Below are positions 41,619 to 49,535 of a stretch of 64,000 bases of DNA, in pieces (the first letter of the stretch is position 1; each line of letters opens with the position of its first letter). Under the pieces are notes generated by a model. It did no database searches, was not told the origin of the DNA, and was given only the letters and a program-made list of their open reading frames with translations. Source of the stretch: 58-81 sp012729145 (GTDB lineage: Bacteria; Synergistota; Synergistia; Synergistales; Thermovirgaceae). A program made the translations under genes and the position numbers. The DNA lies in contig JAXGIW010000002.1 of NCBI GenBank assembly GCA_040770625.1, forward strand, positions 310,001 through 374,000, read 5' to 3'.

Positions 41619-41903
41619 CTACCGGGTCATCCTGCGCAGGCAGCCCAGGAGATCACTCAGGCAAGGCATGGCGAGCCTGTAGTATATCTCCCGCCCCTCG
41701 CGGACGGTCTCCAGTATCCCAGCCTCCCTGAGGATGGCGATGTGTTTGCTTATGGTGGTCCTGTCCACCGGGAAGAGGTTCGCCAGTTCGCCCACCCTGA
41801 GCCTCCGGGAGGCCAATGTCTCCACCAGACCCAGCCTGACGGGGTGGGCCATCGCCTTGAGTATGCCTACCCTGGGATCCTTCAAGGGTAACATCCCCCT
41901 CAT
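41619..41903 (-). CDS. ArsR family repressor, second type
   Basis: 94 residues. Winged helix-turn-helix (RRLRVGELANLFPVDRTTISKHIAILREAGI). It lacks the ELCVC helix Cys pair; instead two Cys lie at the C-terminus (MPCLSDLLGC), a different metal site layout. ATG 41903 chosen because AAGGGAGGCGC precedes it directly; a 10-codon extension would run through the operator. First gene of repressor-thioredoxin-permease operon. Confidence 0.9.
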   Translation of the reverse strand: MRGMLPLKDPRVGILKAMAHPVRLGLVETLASRRLRVGELANLFPVDRTTISKHIAILREAGILETVREGREIYYRLAMPCLSDLLGCLRRMTR

Positions 41904-41912
41904 GCGCCTCCC

Positions 41913-41937
41913 TTGAGTGTGATGGAATAACACTCAA
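41913..41937 (-). promoter_or_regulatory. operator of the second ArsR operon
   Basis: Perfect inverted repeat TTGAGTGT-9 bases-ACACTCAA, just downstream of the -10 box and before the ribosome site. Confidence 0.75.
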
Positions 41938-41947
41938 AACCGTGGCA

Positions 41948-41975
41948 ATTCTACCACATTTATGTCTTTCGTCAA
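41948..41975 (-). promoter_or_regulatory. promoter of the second ArsR operon
   Basis: Minus strand: TTGACG (41975-41970), 16-base spacer, TAGAAT (41953-41948). Confidence 0.65.
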
Positions 41976-42280
41976 CCCCGGCGCAGGACCCTTACAACCC
42001 CCCTTACCACACCCCAGACCGGGATCCGGGTTGAGGCGACTTCCCTCAGTGCAAGTTCACCGTCCCTGGCAATGACGGCCAGGTCGCCTTCCCGTGCCAC
42101 GCAGGAGCGGTCCACGACAAGGATATCGCCTTCCTCTATTGACCAGCCGGGGATCTCCCCAGCCGAGCGCATAAGAAATGTGGATGCGCGGTTGCGGACC
42201 AGCAGGGAGTTGATGTCCAGGGGATCCTCCCTGAAAGGGTCGGCGGGGGAGGGGAAACCCGTGGTGGACCTGGAGTTCAT
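41972..42280 (-). CDS. UmuD'-like protein lacking the protease dyad
   Basis: 102 residues. Matches UmuD from its self-cleavage point onward: GFPSPAD (E. coli UmuD' begins GFPSPA) follows only seven N-terminal residues, and GDILVVDRS is conserved. The catalytic Ser motif GDSM is replaced by GEIP, and the Lys position (VKRL) reads LREV, so both dyad residues are gone. The start is fixed by an ATGA overlap with umuC. It would be a ready-made UmuD' subunit for the polymerase, needing no RecA-driven cleavage. Normal UmuD is about 140 residues. Confidence 0.82.
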   Translation of the reverse strand: MNSRSTTGFPSPADPFREDPLDINSLLVRNRASTFLMRSAGEIPGWSIEEGDILVVDRSCVAREGDLAVIARDGELALREVASTRIPVWGVVRGVVRVLRRG

Positions 42281-43569
42281 GGCAATTGCGCCCCCTCCGG
42301 GGGCAGCACGGAGGGGAGGTCCTCCCAGCAGGTGGTGTAGCGGGGCGAGACGTGCCCCCTGCGCATCACCCAGGACCTTCTGTCCCTGATGCCCATCGAG
42401 GCGGTGTAGACCGTCCCCCTGCCGAACTCCATGTTAAGATGGTCCACTGCTTTCATTAGCGATCCTTCCCAGGGTTTTTTAATCTCCCTGAAGAGGTGTC
42501 CCTGCAGGTGAGCCCCGTCGGCCAGGTCTGTAAGCGCCACTCCGGCCTTTTTATAGGGGTAGCCTTCCACGAAGATCCTCTCCAGGCACTTGAGTGCCTG
42601 ACCGACGATGTCGGTCGTACAGGAGGTGGGAACGTCAAATCTTGCCGTGGCCGCGTTGGCGTAACGCGGGGCGCTGCCGAAGGGGCTGGTCATAAGAAAA
42701 AGGTGTATCTTTCCGGCGGCCGAACCCTCCCCCCTGAGGGTCTCCGCCGCTGAAAAGGCAAAGTACGAGATGGCCTCCCTCAGGGAGAGAAGTTCCGTCA
42801 CCGGATCGCCGAAGCTTCTGGATACTCTTATGGTCTTGCGAGGCCCGGGTGCTTCCGTGAAGGGGAAACAGACCAGGCCGTTGAGCTCCCTGGAGGTTCT
42901 TGCCTCGCAGATGGTGAAGCGTCTCCTGATCCACTCCCCGTCAGCGTGCTTGAGGGCCCTGGCAGTCCTGACCCCCAGGCGGCGCAGCTTTGGGGCGTTG
43001 CGGAAACCAACGCCCCAGACATCACCTATATCTATCCCCTCCAGGTACCGGTCGGCCTCCTCGCCGTGGGGCATGGTGAAGATCCCCTCCCTGGATGGAT
43101 CTTTCTTGGCGATCCTGTTGGCCGCCTTGGCAAGGGTCTTCGTCTCCCCGAGGCCTATGGAAACGGGTATGCCCGTCCAATGCAGGACCCTCTCGCGGAC
43201 CCGGCGGCAGAATTCCGACGGGTCCGCAGCGGCCTCCGGCAGGGTGTCCATGTAGAGGAAGGCCTCGTCGATGGAATAGACCTCCACGTCGGGTACCAGG
43301 CTGCGGAGGGAATCGGTGACCCTTCTGGACAGATCCTCGTAGAGGGGGTAGTTGGAGGAGAAGACCTCCACGCCGAAATGCCTGAACCTGCCCTCCTCCC
43401 TGAAATAGGGAGCACCCATGGGAACACCCAGGGCCTTGACCTCCGAGGACCGGGCTATGACGCATCCGTCGTTGTTGGAGAGGACCGCCACGGGGCGGCG
43501 TTCAAGATCGGGCCTGAAGAGCCTCTCGCAGGAGGCGTAGAAGTTGTTGCAGTCGCACAGGGCGAACAT
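42277..43569 (-). CDS. umuC: Y-family translesion DNA polymerase V catalytic subunit
   Basis: 430 residues. Polymerase core: ALCDCNNFYASCERLF (metal Asp), SNNDGCVIARS and YSIDEAFLYMD (metal Asp-Glu). Little-finger domain follows, and the C-terminal DUF4113 motif YTASMGIRDR...SPRYTTCWEDLP is typical of UmuC. It copies damaged DNA. Gene order is umuC then umuD-like, the reverse of the usual umuDC, with a 4-base overlap. No clear LexA box was found upstream. Confidence 0.95.
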   Translation of the reverse strand: MFALCDCNNFYASCERLFRPDLERRPVAVLSNNDGCVIARSSEVKALGVPMGAPYFREEGRFRHFGVEVFSSNYPLYEDLSRRVTDSLRSLVPDVEVYSIDEAFLYMDTLPEAAADPSEFCRRVRERVLHWTGIPVSIGLGETKTLAKAANRIAKKDPSREGIFTMPHGEEADRYLEGIDIGDVWGVGFRNAPKLRRLGVRTARALKHADGEWIRRRFTICEARTSRELNGLVCFPFTEAPGPRKTIRVSRSFGDPVTELLSLREAISYFAFSAAETLRGEGSAAGKIHLFLMTSPFGSAPRYANAATARFDVPTSCTTDIVGQALKCLERIFVEGYPYKKAGVALTDLADGAHLQGHLFREIKKPWEGSLMKAVDHLNMEFGRGTVYTASMGIRDRRSWVMRRGHVSPRYTTCWEDLPSVLPPEGAQLP

Positions 43570-43653
43570 GATCCCACACTCCCGGAAGGAATGCTCCCTA
43601 AAGATTACTGTAAGGATACATTACCCGGGAAATAATTACAAGTATCTATCTGG

Positions 43654-44172
43654 TTATTCCTGGTTCTGTCCTCCCTGATAGTGAAGGTTGGCCGACTCCG
43701 TCATGGAGATCAGTTCGGGGCCGCTTCCCTTCTGGGGATCTTCGACCAGGGCCAGGAAGTAGACCGGTTCACCGGTATCGCCGGACCTCCCCAGGAAGAT
43801 CGCCATACGGTCGTCGCTGTGGACTTCGGGTATGCCCGGAAAGGCACTCCTCACGATGGAGGAAAGGGTCTCCAGGTCAACAGAGCCCGTCCTGAAGGCC
43901 AGGTGTACAGCCTGTACCCTCTCCTCCCCGAGATAGTCCAGGGTGACCCTTGAGAGTCCCTCGTTCCCTGAGATGTCGTACCATTCTGTGGTTCCCTCGG
44001 AACCATCGGGCGCCCCTATGGCGTTCAATACATCCTGCCTGGTCATGAGGAGCCCTACATCCCCGGAGTTCCACTCCTGGAGGGTGACCGCTCCGAAGGC
44101 GGCCGTATGGAGAAAGACAAGAACGGCAACTATGGTCCAGCATCTTTTGATCGTATTGTTCATGTTGTTCAT
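43654..44172 (-). CDS. exported protein of unknown function
   Basis: 172 residues. Signal peptide at 1-28 (hydrophobic IVAVLVFLHTAAFGA). The mature part has a SmpA/BamE-like feel around LLMTRQDVLNAIGAPDGSEG, where a short helix-turn motif is followed by a beta-rich stretch (EWYDISG, RVTLDYLG, VQAVHLAF), but I cannot assign it firmly. ATG 44172 has GAGGAAAGGAA upstream; a longer frame lacks such a site. Monocistronic. Confidence 0.7.
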   Translation of the reverse strand: MNNMNNTIKRCWTIVAVLVFLHTAAFGAVTLQEWNSGDVGLLMTRQDVLNAIGAPDGSEGTTEWYDISGNEGLSRVTLDYLGEERVQAVHLAFRTGSVDLETLSSIVRSAFPGIPEVHSDDRMAIFLGRSGDTGEPVYFLALVEDPQKGSGPELISMTESANLHYQGGQNQE

Positions 44173-44299
44173 TTCCTTTCCTCTGGCAATAGGGTTACAA
44201 TAAATTCCAGGTGTTGCCGACCCTGTTGTTTTTCTGATCAAGACTAACACGCCATGGCAGATCCCGAAAGCGTAAAAATGCCGGGAGGTTCTTCCATAG

Positions 44300-44503
44300 A
44301 TGGTCCGGTCCCAGATCACCTGCCCCTACTGTGGTTCATCCGAAACGGTCCCGGTAGTATACGGCTATGCGCCCTTCGACCTCCTCCTCCGCGCCAGGCG
44401 CGGGGAGCTGGTCCTGGGAGGGGTCTGCGTGGAGCCGGGGCAGCCTCAGTGGAAGTGCCTGGCCTGCGACAGACTGATCCCTTTGGAGGAGGTGCCGAAT
44501 TGA
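44300..44503 (+). CDS. small zinc-ribbon protein
   Basis: 67 residues. Two Cys pairs, CPYCG at residue 8 and CLACDR at about 53, form a zinc ribbon around a short beta region. The stop overlaps the TTG start of tspO (TTGA), so the two are co-translated. Function unknown. Confidence 0.7.
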   Translation: MVRSQITCPYCGSSETVPVVYGYAPFDLLLRARRGELVLGGVCVEPGQPQWKCLACDRLIPLEEVPN

Positions 44504-44973
44504 AGAAGTATGCCCCTTTGGCCCTTTTCGTGCTTCTGTGCCTCGGTGCCGGGGCCCTGGGTTCGATAGCCACGGCGTCTTCCGTTTCGACATGGTATCC
44601 CGGGTTGCTCAAACCTTCCTGGAAGCCGCCGTCATGGCTCTTCGGTCCAGTCTGGACGCTCCTCTACGTGCTTATGGGTTCATCCGCCTGGAGGGTCTGG
44701 CTCACGGCAGGAGGGTTCAGTGACGCCCGGGAGGAGATGATCCTCTTTTTTGTTCAGCTGACCCTCAACGTGGCCTGGTCCTGGATCTTCTTCGGTCTCA
44801 GGATGCCCGGGGCTGCCCTGCTGGAGCTGGTCCTTCTCTGGGTTGCCATAGCTGTCACTATCAGGGCCTTTGCCCGAATGGACCGGATCGCTGCATGGTT
44901 GATGGTCCCCTATATAGCGTGGGTTACCTACGCAGGGGCTCTGAACGCTTCAATATGGTTTTTGAACAGGTAG
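44500..44973 (+). CDS. tspO: TspO/MBR family membrane protein
   Basis: 157 residues, five helices. Family segments: WYPGLLKPSWKPPSWLFGPVWTLLY, FVQLTLNVAWSWIFFG and PYIAWVTYAGALNASIWFLN. It binds tetrapyrroles and related ligands; it is a sensor or degradation factor in bacteria. TTG 44500 with GGAGG upstream gives the normal length. Co-translated with the zinc-ribbon gene. Confidence 0.94.
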   Translation: MKKYAPLALFVLLCLGAGALGSIATASSVSTWYPGLLKPSWKPPSWLFGPVWTLLYVLMGSSAWRVWLTAGGFSDAREEMILFFVQLTLNVAWSWIFFGLRMPGAALLELVLLWVAIAVTIRAFARMDRIAAWLMVPYIAWVTYAGALNASIWFLNR

Positions 44974-44994
44974 TCCATACCGGAATTTATTATG

Positions 44995-45131
44995 TATAAT
45001 GCATAATTGGATTTCTTCAGCCCCCCTCCTGCAGGTGCCAGGAGAGGGCGCCAAATGGGTATCAAGGTCCGAGCGGACTTTTTTTGTTCTGTTCCAGTGG
45101 TTCTGTACACAGGAAATAGGAGGTGAGGCGT
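44995..45131 (+). promoter_or_regulatory. structured leader with terminator-like stem before the mbh operon
   Basis: TATAAT at 44995-45000, weak -35, then about 125 untranslated bases. Stem A is CCC-CTCCTG/CAGGAG-A-GGG (45023-45031/45039-45048). An alternative stem B, GGTGCC/GGCGCC (45034-45039/45047-45052), excludes A. Next GTCC-GAGC-GGAC (45067-45078) runs into seven T. Exclusive stems plus a terminator suggest attenuation or a riboswitch; alternatively, the last stem simply terminates tspO. Confidence 0.5.
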
Positions 45132-45626
45132 GTGGTTATTTTTGTCCTCTCCGTTGCCACGTACCTCCTGCTGGCGTGGAGTGGAGGAGGAATCGACCCC
45201 ATCGAGGTGGGGATCGCAGTTGCCCTGGGGGGCGTTATGGCCGGACTGGCCCGGGCCTGGAACCCGGGGAGGTCGTGGACCCTTGCGGGACTGAACCCGC
45301 TGCGCTGGATCGCTTTTGTTATCTATCTTGCGTTGCCCTTCCTGTGGGGCATGATCAAGGCCAACTTCGACGTTGCTTTCAGGGTGGTCACCGGGAAGAT
45401 ACGGCCCGGGATCGTCAGGATCGACTCCGGACTTAAGGGAAGCCTCGCCCAGGCGATCCTTGCCAACTCCATCACCCTGACGCCGGGCACGTTGACGGTG
45501 GACGTGGACGACTCCGGAGAGACGGGGGTTTTCTACGTGCACTGGATCAACGTGACCGACGAGGACCCGTCAGAGAAGAAAGTCTACGGTTCCTTCGGGA
45601 AGTGGGCAAGGAGGGTCGCCGAATGA
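45132..45626 (+). CDS. mbhA: MrpE-type antiporter subunit (MbhA)
   Basis: 164 residues, two N-terminal helices and a soluble C-terminal domain with NSITLTPGTLTVDV, the MrpE signature. GTG 45132 preferred because AGGAGGTGA lies just upstream; an earlier GTG overlaps that site. First gene of a 14-gene operon whose order equals mbhA-N of Pyrococcus. Part of the Na+/H+ antiporter module of the membrane-bound hydrogenase. Confidence 0.9.
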   Translation: MVIFVLSVATYLLLAWSGGGIDPIEVGIAVALGGVMAGLARAWNPGRSWTLAGLNPLRWIAFVIYLALPFLWGMIKANFDVAFRVVTGKIRPGIVRIDSGLKGSLAQAILANSITLTPGTLTVDVDDSGETGVFYVHWINVTDEDPSEKKVYGSFGKWARRVAE

Positions 45627-45883
45627 TGATCACCTATTTCGCATGGGCGGCCATGATCACCGGGATCTGTGCCCTGGCCATGGTGGGAAGGCTTGTCGCG
45701 GGCCCAACCATCCCTGACAGGATCGTAGCCCTCGACTCCATAAACACCATGGTGGTGGCTCTTATGATCCTTCTTTCGCTGGTGTACGACTCGGTGGTCA
45801 TGGTCGATGTGGCCATCGTCTACGCAGCGCTCTCCTTCGTGGGCACCATGTTCATCGCCCGCTACATAGAGGGGGGTGTGTAG
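45623..45883 (+). CDS. mbhB: MrpF-type antiporter subunit (MbhB)
   Basis: 86 residues, three helices, with RLVAGPTIPDRIVALDSIN, the MrpF hallmark. ATG start overlaps the preceding stop by four bases (ATGA), with AGGAGGG upstream. Small structural subunit of the Mrp module. Confidence 0.92.
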   Translation: MMITYFAWAAMITGICALAMVGRLVAGPTIPDRIVALDSINTMVVALMILLSLVYDSVVMVDVAIVYAALSFVGTMFIARYIEGGV

Positions 45884-45885
45884 TC

Positions 45886-46260
45886 TTGGAGAAAGCAGCC
45901 CTTATCCTTCTCTCGGTCGGTGTCGTGTTCAACTTCCTCGGAACGGTTGCCCTGTACCGCTTCCCCGATGTCTACACCCGTCTTCACGGCACGACGAAGT
46001 GCACTACCTTCGGGTCCATATTCACCTCGGCGGCTGTCGTTGTCTTCGCCCTGGACATGTTCTTCCGGACCGGTGAAGGTCGTTTCAACACCCTGACGGT
46101 CCACGTGATCATTGCCATCCTGGCACTTCTGATATCCAATGCCACCGGGGCCCACGCCATCGCGCGGGCGGCCCACAGGAGCGGCGTACTTCCCAAGTAT
46201 GCCGTAGTCGACAGGCTTGCCGAAGACCATCGGAAGAAGAAAGGCGGTGTTTCGGCATGA
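45886..46260 (+). CDS. mbhC: MrpG-type antiporter subunit (MbhC)
   Basis: 124 residues, three helices. GTVALYRFPDVYTRLHGTTK is the MrpG signature. TTG start with GGGGGGTG upstream. It overlaps the next gene by four bases. Part of the ion-translocating module. Confidence 0.92.
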   Translation: MEKAALILLSVGVVFNFLGTVALYRFPDVYTRLHGTTKCTTFGSIFTSAAVVVFALDMFFRTGEGRFNTLTVHVIIAILALLISNATGAHAIARAAHRSGVLPKYAVVDRLAEDHRKKKGGVSA

Positions 46261-46520
46261 ACGGTTACGCCCACATGGCCGTGCTGACGATCATAGTCAT
46301 CTCGGCCTTCTACGCCGTATGGTTTCGTGACCTCCTCTCATCGGTCATCTCACTGGCTGTCTTCAGTCTCCTGCTCTCCCTTGAGTTCTTCATTCTCCAG
46401 GCTCCCGACGTGGCCATTGCCGAAGCGGCCATCGGAGCCGGGCTGAGCACGGCCATTTACATTATCGCCCTCCGGGCCTGCAAGACCCTGAGGAAACCGA
46501 ACGGGGGTGAGGGGCGATGA
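46257..46520 (+). CDS. mbhD: MbhD subunit (DUF4040, MrpA C-terminal-like)
   Basis: 87 residues, three helices; LQAPDVAIAEAAIGAGLSTAIY is the DUF4040 motif, corresponding to the C-terminal part of MrpA. In Mbh this segment is a separate gene and lies in the ion path between the antiporter-like subunits. ATGA-type overlaps on both sides. Confidence 0.92.
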   Translation: MNGYAHMAVLTIIVISAFYAVWFRDLLSSVISLAVFSLLLSLEFFILQAPDVAIAEAAIGAGLSTAIYIIALRACKTLRKPNGGEGR

Positions 46521-46792
46521 AAAGGCGCGTCCTTTTCCTTGTTGCGGTTCTGGTAGTTGCCGGTGTCTTCTGGGGCGCCCTGAGCAGGATCCACCCCTTC
46601 GGTGACACCGCCAGGGCTCCCATGGACGACTACTATCTCGAGAACGCCCAGCAGGAGCGATCCGTCAACAACGTCGTAACTTCCATAGTCTTTGACTACA
46701 GGGGATTCGACACCCTGGGCGAGGCGGCGGTGCTCTTCACCGCGGTCTGCTCGGTTCTGGCCCTTTTCCGGAAGGGGAGTGAGGGAAAATGA
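46517..46792 (+). CDS. mbhE: MbhE subunit
   Basis: 91 residues, two helices, with NNVVTSIVFDYRGFDTLGE, typical of the MbhE/MrpA-tail family (hydrogen-evolving membrane-bound hydrogenase subunit E). Overlaps both neighbours by four bases. Structural part of the membrane arm. Confidence 0.9.
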   Translation: MKRRVLFLVAVLVVAGVFWGALSRIHPFGDTARAPMDDYYLENAQQERSVNNVVTSIVFDYRGFDTLGEAAVLFTAVCSVLALFRKGSEGK

Positions 46793-47286
46793 ATCCTCTT
46801 TCCGTTGTGGTAAGGACCATCTGTGACATCTTTGCCTGGTTCATGGGCATATTCGGTGCCTACATCATAATCCACGGGCACCTTACCCCCGGCGGGGGCT
46901 TCCAGGGCGGGGCAGTTGTCGCTACCATGGCAGCCTTCCTTCTTGTCGCCTACGGAGGGAAAAAGGTGCTCTCCTTCGTGAGGCCGGGATTCTACTCGGG
47001 GATGGAGACGGCGGGGCTGTTGCTCTTCATAGCCGCCGGGTTCCTCGGTATGGGCACGACCTTCTTCTACAACTTCCTGGCCGGAAGGGGCGGCCTCTTC
47101 GGAGCTGTCGTTCCCATCGGTCCCAGCAGCGGCATCCTCAACAGCGCCGGCACCATATCGGTGATGAACATTGCCGTGGGACTCGAGGTCATAGGCGGGC
47201 TCTCACTGATCCTGATCTACATGTTCAAGGGGATCCGTCTCTTCGACGATCATGCGGGAAGGAGTGAGAGCGGCCATGACAGGTAA
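46789..47286 (+). CDS. mbhF: MrpB-type subunit (MbhF)
   Basis: 165 residues, four helices. GHLTPGGGFQGGAVVA is the MnhB/MrpB signature. Conserved subunit of cation antiporters; required for Na+ transport in Mrp systems. It overlaps the next gene by 11 bases. Confidence 0.93.
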   Translation: MNPLSVVVRTICDIFAWFMGIFGAYIIIHGHLTPGGGFQGGAVVATMAAFLLVAYGGKKVLSFVRPGFYSGMETAGLLLFIAAGFLGMGTTFFYNFLAGRGGLFGAVVPIGPSSGILNSAGTISVMNIAVGLEVIGGLSLILIYMFKGIRLFDDHAGRSESGHDR

Positions 47287-47623
47287 CGCCCCCTTCCTTG
47301 TGGTTGGGATCATATTTTTCCTGGGGATGTACGCCATCCTCTTCGAGAGAAACCTCATCAAGATAGCCATAGGCATAACGCTCCTGGAAGCGTCGGCCAA
47401 CTTGCTGCTTATTGTTCTGGGGTTCCGTACGGGTGGCACAATACCTATTTTTACCCTGGCAGGCGGGACCAGGACCATGGTCCTCCCCACCCCCCAGGCG
47501 CTCACGCTGACGGCTATCGTCATAGGTCTGGCAACTTCGGCCCTGCTCCTTTCGCTGGTCATTCTTCTGTACAGACACTACGGGACGCTTGACGTCCGCG
47601 AGATCAGGAGGTTAAGGGGATGA
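47276..47623 (+). CDS. mbhG: MrpC/NuoK-like subunit (MbhG)
   Basis: 115 residues, three helices, NuoK-like with the buried Glu in LLEASANLLL and TPQALTLTAIVIG. ATG 47276 has GGAAGGAGTGAG upstream, inside the end of mbhF. Conserved acid forms part of the proton path. Confidence 0.92.
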   Translation: MTGNAPFLVVGIIFFLGMYAILFERNLIKIAIGITLLEASANLLLIVLGFRTGGTIPIFTLAGGTRTMVLPTPQALTLTAIVIGLATSALLLSLVILLYRHYGTLDVREIRRLRG

Positions 47624-49185
47624 ACTGGCAGATACATCTACCGGCGCTTGCCCTGGCCGTCCCCCTCCTGGGAGCCTTTGTCTCTCCGGTGGCCGGTCTC
47701 GGCGGACGCTTGACGCGCAACGCATGGATGGTGCTCGTCTCCATGGCGACCACCGCCGTCTGCATTCTTCTATGGCAGAGGGTAATAGCGGGCGGGACCG
47801 TCGTCTACGTGATGGGTGCCGAGGCGTGGAACATAACGCTTCCCTCGGGGCTCAGCTGGCCCATAAGGATCATCCTCGAGGTCGACGCCTTCAGTGCCTT
47901 CATGGCGGTGGTGGGATCCATAGCCGCCCTCGCGGGGGCCTTCTTCTCTCTACGCTTCATGGACAAGTTCACAGGCCTCGAGAAGTTCTCGGCCCTCTTC
48001 TTCCTGCTCGTCACGGGGATGCTGGGCATGCAGCTCACCGGGGACCTCTTCAACTTCTTCGTCTTCCTCGAGATCGCCTCGGTGGCCTCCTTCGGGCTTA
48101 TCGCCTTCTGGAGGGACAGACCTGAAGCGGTGGAAGCCTCCTTCAAGTACATGGTGGTCTCCACCATCTCGGCAATGTTCGTACTTATCGCGGTAGGATT
48201 CTTCTACGGGCGCTACAACGCTGTCAACATAGCGGCCGTCGCCAGGATGCTCCATATGGGTTACGCCGAGAAGATAGCCCTGGTGTTCATTGTGGTCTCC
48301 CTGGCGATGAAGTGCGGAGCAGTCCCCATGCACATGTGGACCCCCGACGCCTACGCCGAGGCGCCAGCAGGGGTGACCTGCCTCCTGGTTGCCGTAAGCC
48401 AGGCGTCGCTCTACGGCCTCTTCCGGGTCTGCTTCTCCCTCTACGGGGTCAGCCTGGGGAGCACCGTTGTCCCCTGGACGATAATCGTCATGGGTGTCCT
48501 TTCCATGTTTATCGGGGTCACAATGGCCGTCATACAGAAAGAGATGAAACGGCTCATGGCCTACCATTCGGTCTCCCAGATAGGCTACATACTGATGGCC
48601 CTCGGAGTAGGTCTGCTCTCCCTGAAGGATCCCCAGGCCATGGCTGATTACGGTTTTACGGCAATGAAGGGCGGCATCTTTCATATCATCAACTACACCA
48701 TGTACAAGGGGCTGCTCTTCCTTACCGCCGGTGCGGTGTTCTACTCGGCTGGCACCCGTAACCTCAACGAGCTCGGGGGTCTGGCCAGGTTGATGCCCCA
48801 GACCACCTTCATGTTCGTCATAGCGGCGGCGGCCATCGCGGGCCTGCCGCCCTTCAACGGTTTCGTCTCCAAACTGCTGATCTACCAGTCGACCTTCGCC
48901 GTCTACCCGCTGCTAGCGGTGGCGGCCCTGGTCACTTCGGTGCTGACGCTGGCCTCCTTCGTAAAGGTCTTTCAGACGGCCTTCCTTGGTCCGGCAAAGA
49001 AGACTTTCGAGAAGGTCACCGAGGTGCCTGCGTCGATGCTCCTGGGGATGTCAGTGCTTACAATAGTCATTGTGGCCCTGACGCTCTTCCCGGGATGGAC
49101 GCTCTCTCACCTGGTGGAACCTGCCGCCAAGGCCCTGGTTGACCAGGCAGGCTACATTTCCGCCGTTATGGGAGGTGGTCTGTGA
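47620..49185 (+). CDS. mbhH: MrpD/NuoN-like antiporter subunit (MbhH)
   Basis: 521 residues, about 14 helices. Conserved lysine helix segments and MHMWTPDAYAEAPAGVTCLL match the proton-translocating subunit family; the broken-helix motif with AYHSVSQIGYILMALG is present. The only large antiporter-like subunit in the operon, as in archaeal Mbh, giving one ion-pumping unit. Confidence 0.94.
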   Translation: MNWQIHLPALALAVPLLGAFVSPVAGLGGRLTRNAWMVLVSMATTAVCILLWQRVIAGGTVVYVMGAEAWNITLPSGLSWPIRIILEVDAFSAFMAVVGSIAALAGAFFSLRFMDKFTGLEKFSALFFLLVTGMLGMQLTGDLFNFFVFLEIASVASFGLIAFWRDRPEAVEASFKYMVVSTISAMFVLIAVGFFYGRYNAVNIAAVARMLHMGYAEKIALVFIVVSLAMKCGAVPMHMWTPDAYAEAPAGVTCLLVAVSQASLYGLFRVCFSLYGVSLGSTVVPWTIIVMGVLSMFIGVTMAVIQKEMKRLMAYHSVSQIGYILMALGVGLLSLKDPQAMADYGFTAMKGGIFHIINYTMYKGLLFLTAGAVFYSAGTRNLNELGGLARLMPQTTFMFVIAAAAIAGLPPFNGFVSKLLIYQSTFAVYPLLAVAALVTSVLTLASFVKVFQTAFLGPAKKTFEKVTEVPASMLLGMSVLTIVIVALTLFPGWTLSHLVEPAAKALVDQAGYISAVMGGGL

Positions 49186-49523
49186 TGTGGGAAAAGGTCT
49201 ACTCGGGATTCGGCTACTGGGACGTATACTTATGGCTGCTCTTCTTCGTCATAGCAGCGGGCATGATCCTGTTCATAAGGGCTCTTGGCCGCAGCGACTT
49301 CAAGGAGGGCACCGAGCAGGACGAAATATTCTACGGCAGCAACCCGGTACCCGAGGACGGCGCCGATATGGGGGTTCCAGCTGCCTCGGCCTACTGGGGG
49401 TTCGTGGAGGCCCTCAGACCCTACTATGACTGGCTGGTTGAACTCCACACCGGCATTGCGAGCGACTACGTGGGCTACTTCGTTCTCACCGTGGCGGCTA
49501 TCGCAGTACTGGTCCTTCTGTAA
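49185..49523 (+). CDS. mbhI: MbhI subunit
   Basis: 112 residues with one helix at each end and an acidic soluble middle (EQDEIFYGSNPVPEDG). Position between mbhH and mbhJ and the two-helix layout identify it as MbhI, which links the antiporter and hydrogenase modules. It starts at ATG 49185 (or GTG 49182), overlapping the previous stop. Confidence 0.8.
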   Translation: MWEKVYSGFGYWDVYLWLLFFVIAAGMILFIRALGRSDFKEGTEQDEIFYGSNPVPEDGADMGVPAASAYWGFVEALRPYYDWLVELHTGIASDYVGYFVLTVAAIAVLVLL

Positions 49524-49535
49524 GGGGGTGGGACG

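Noticed and set aside
43570..43653. search for a LexA/SOS box before umuC
   Set aside because: Neither CTGTN8ACAG nor the Gram-positive CGAAC-type box is present; only a weak TTGTAA/TATCCT promoter can be drawn.
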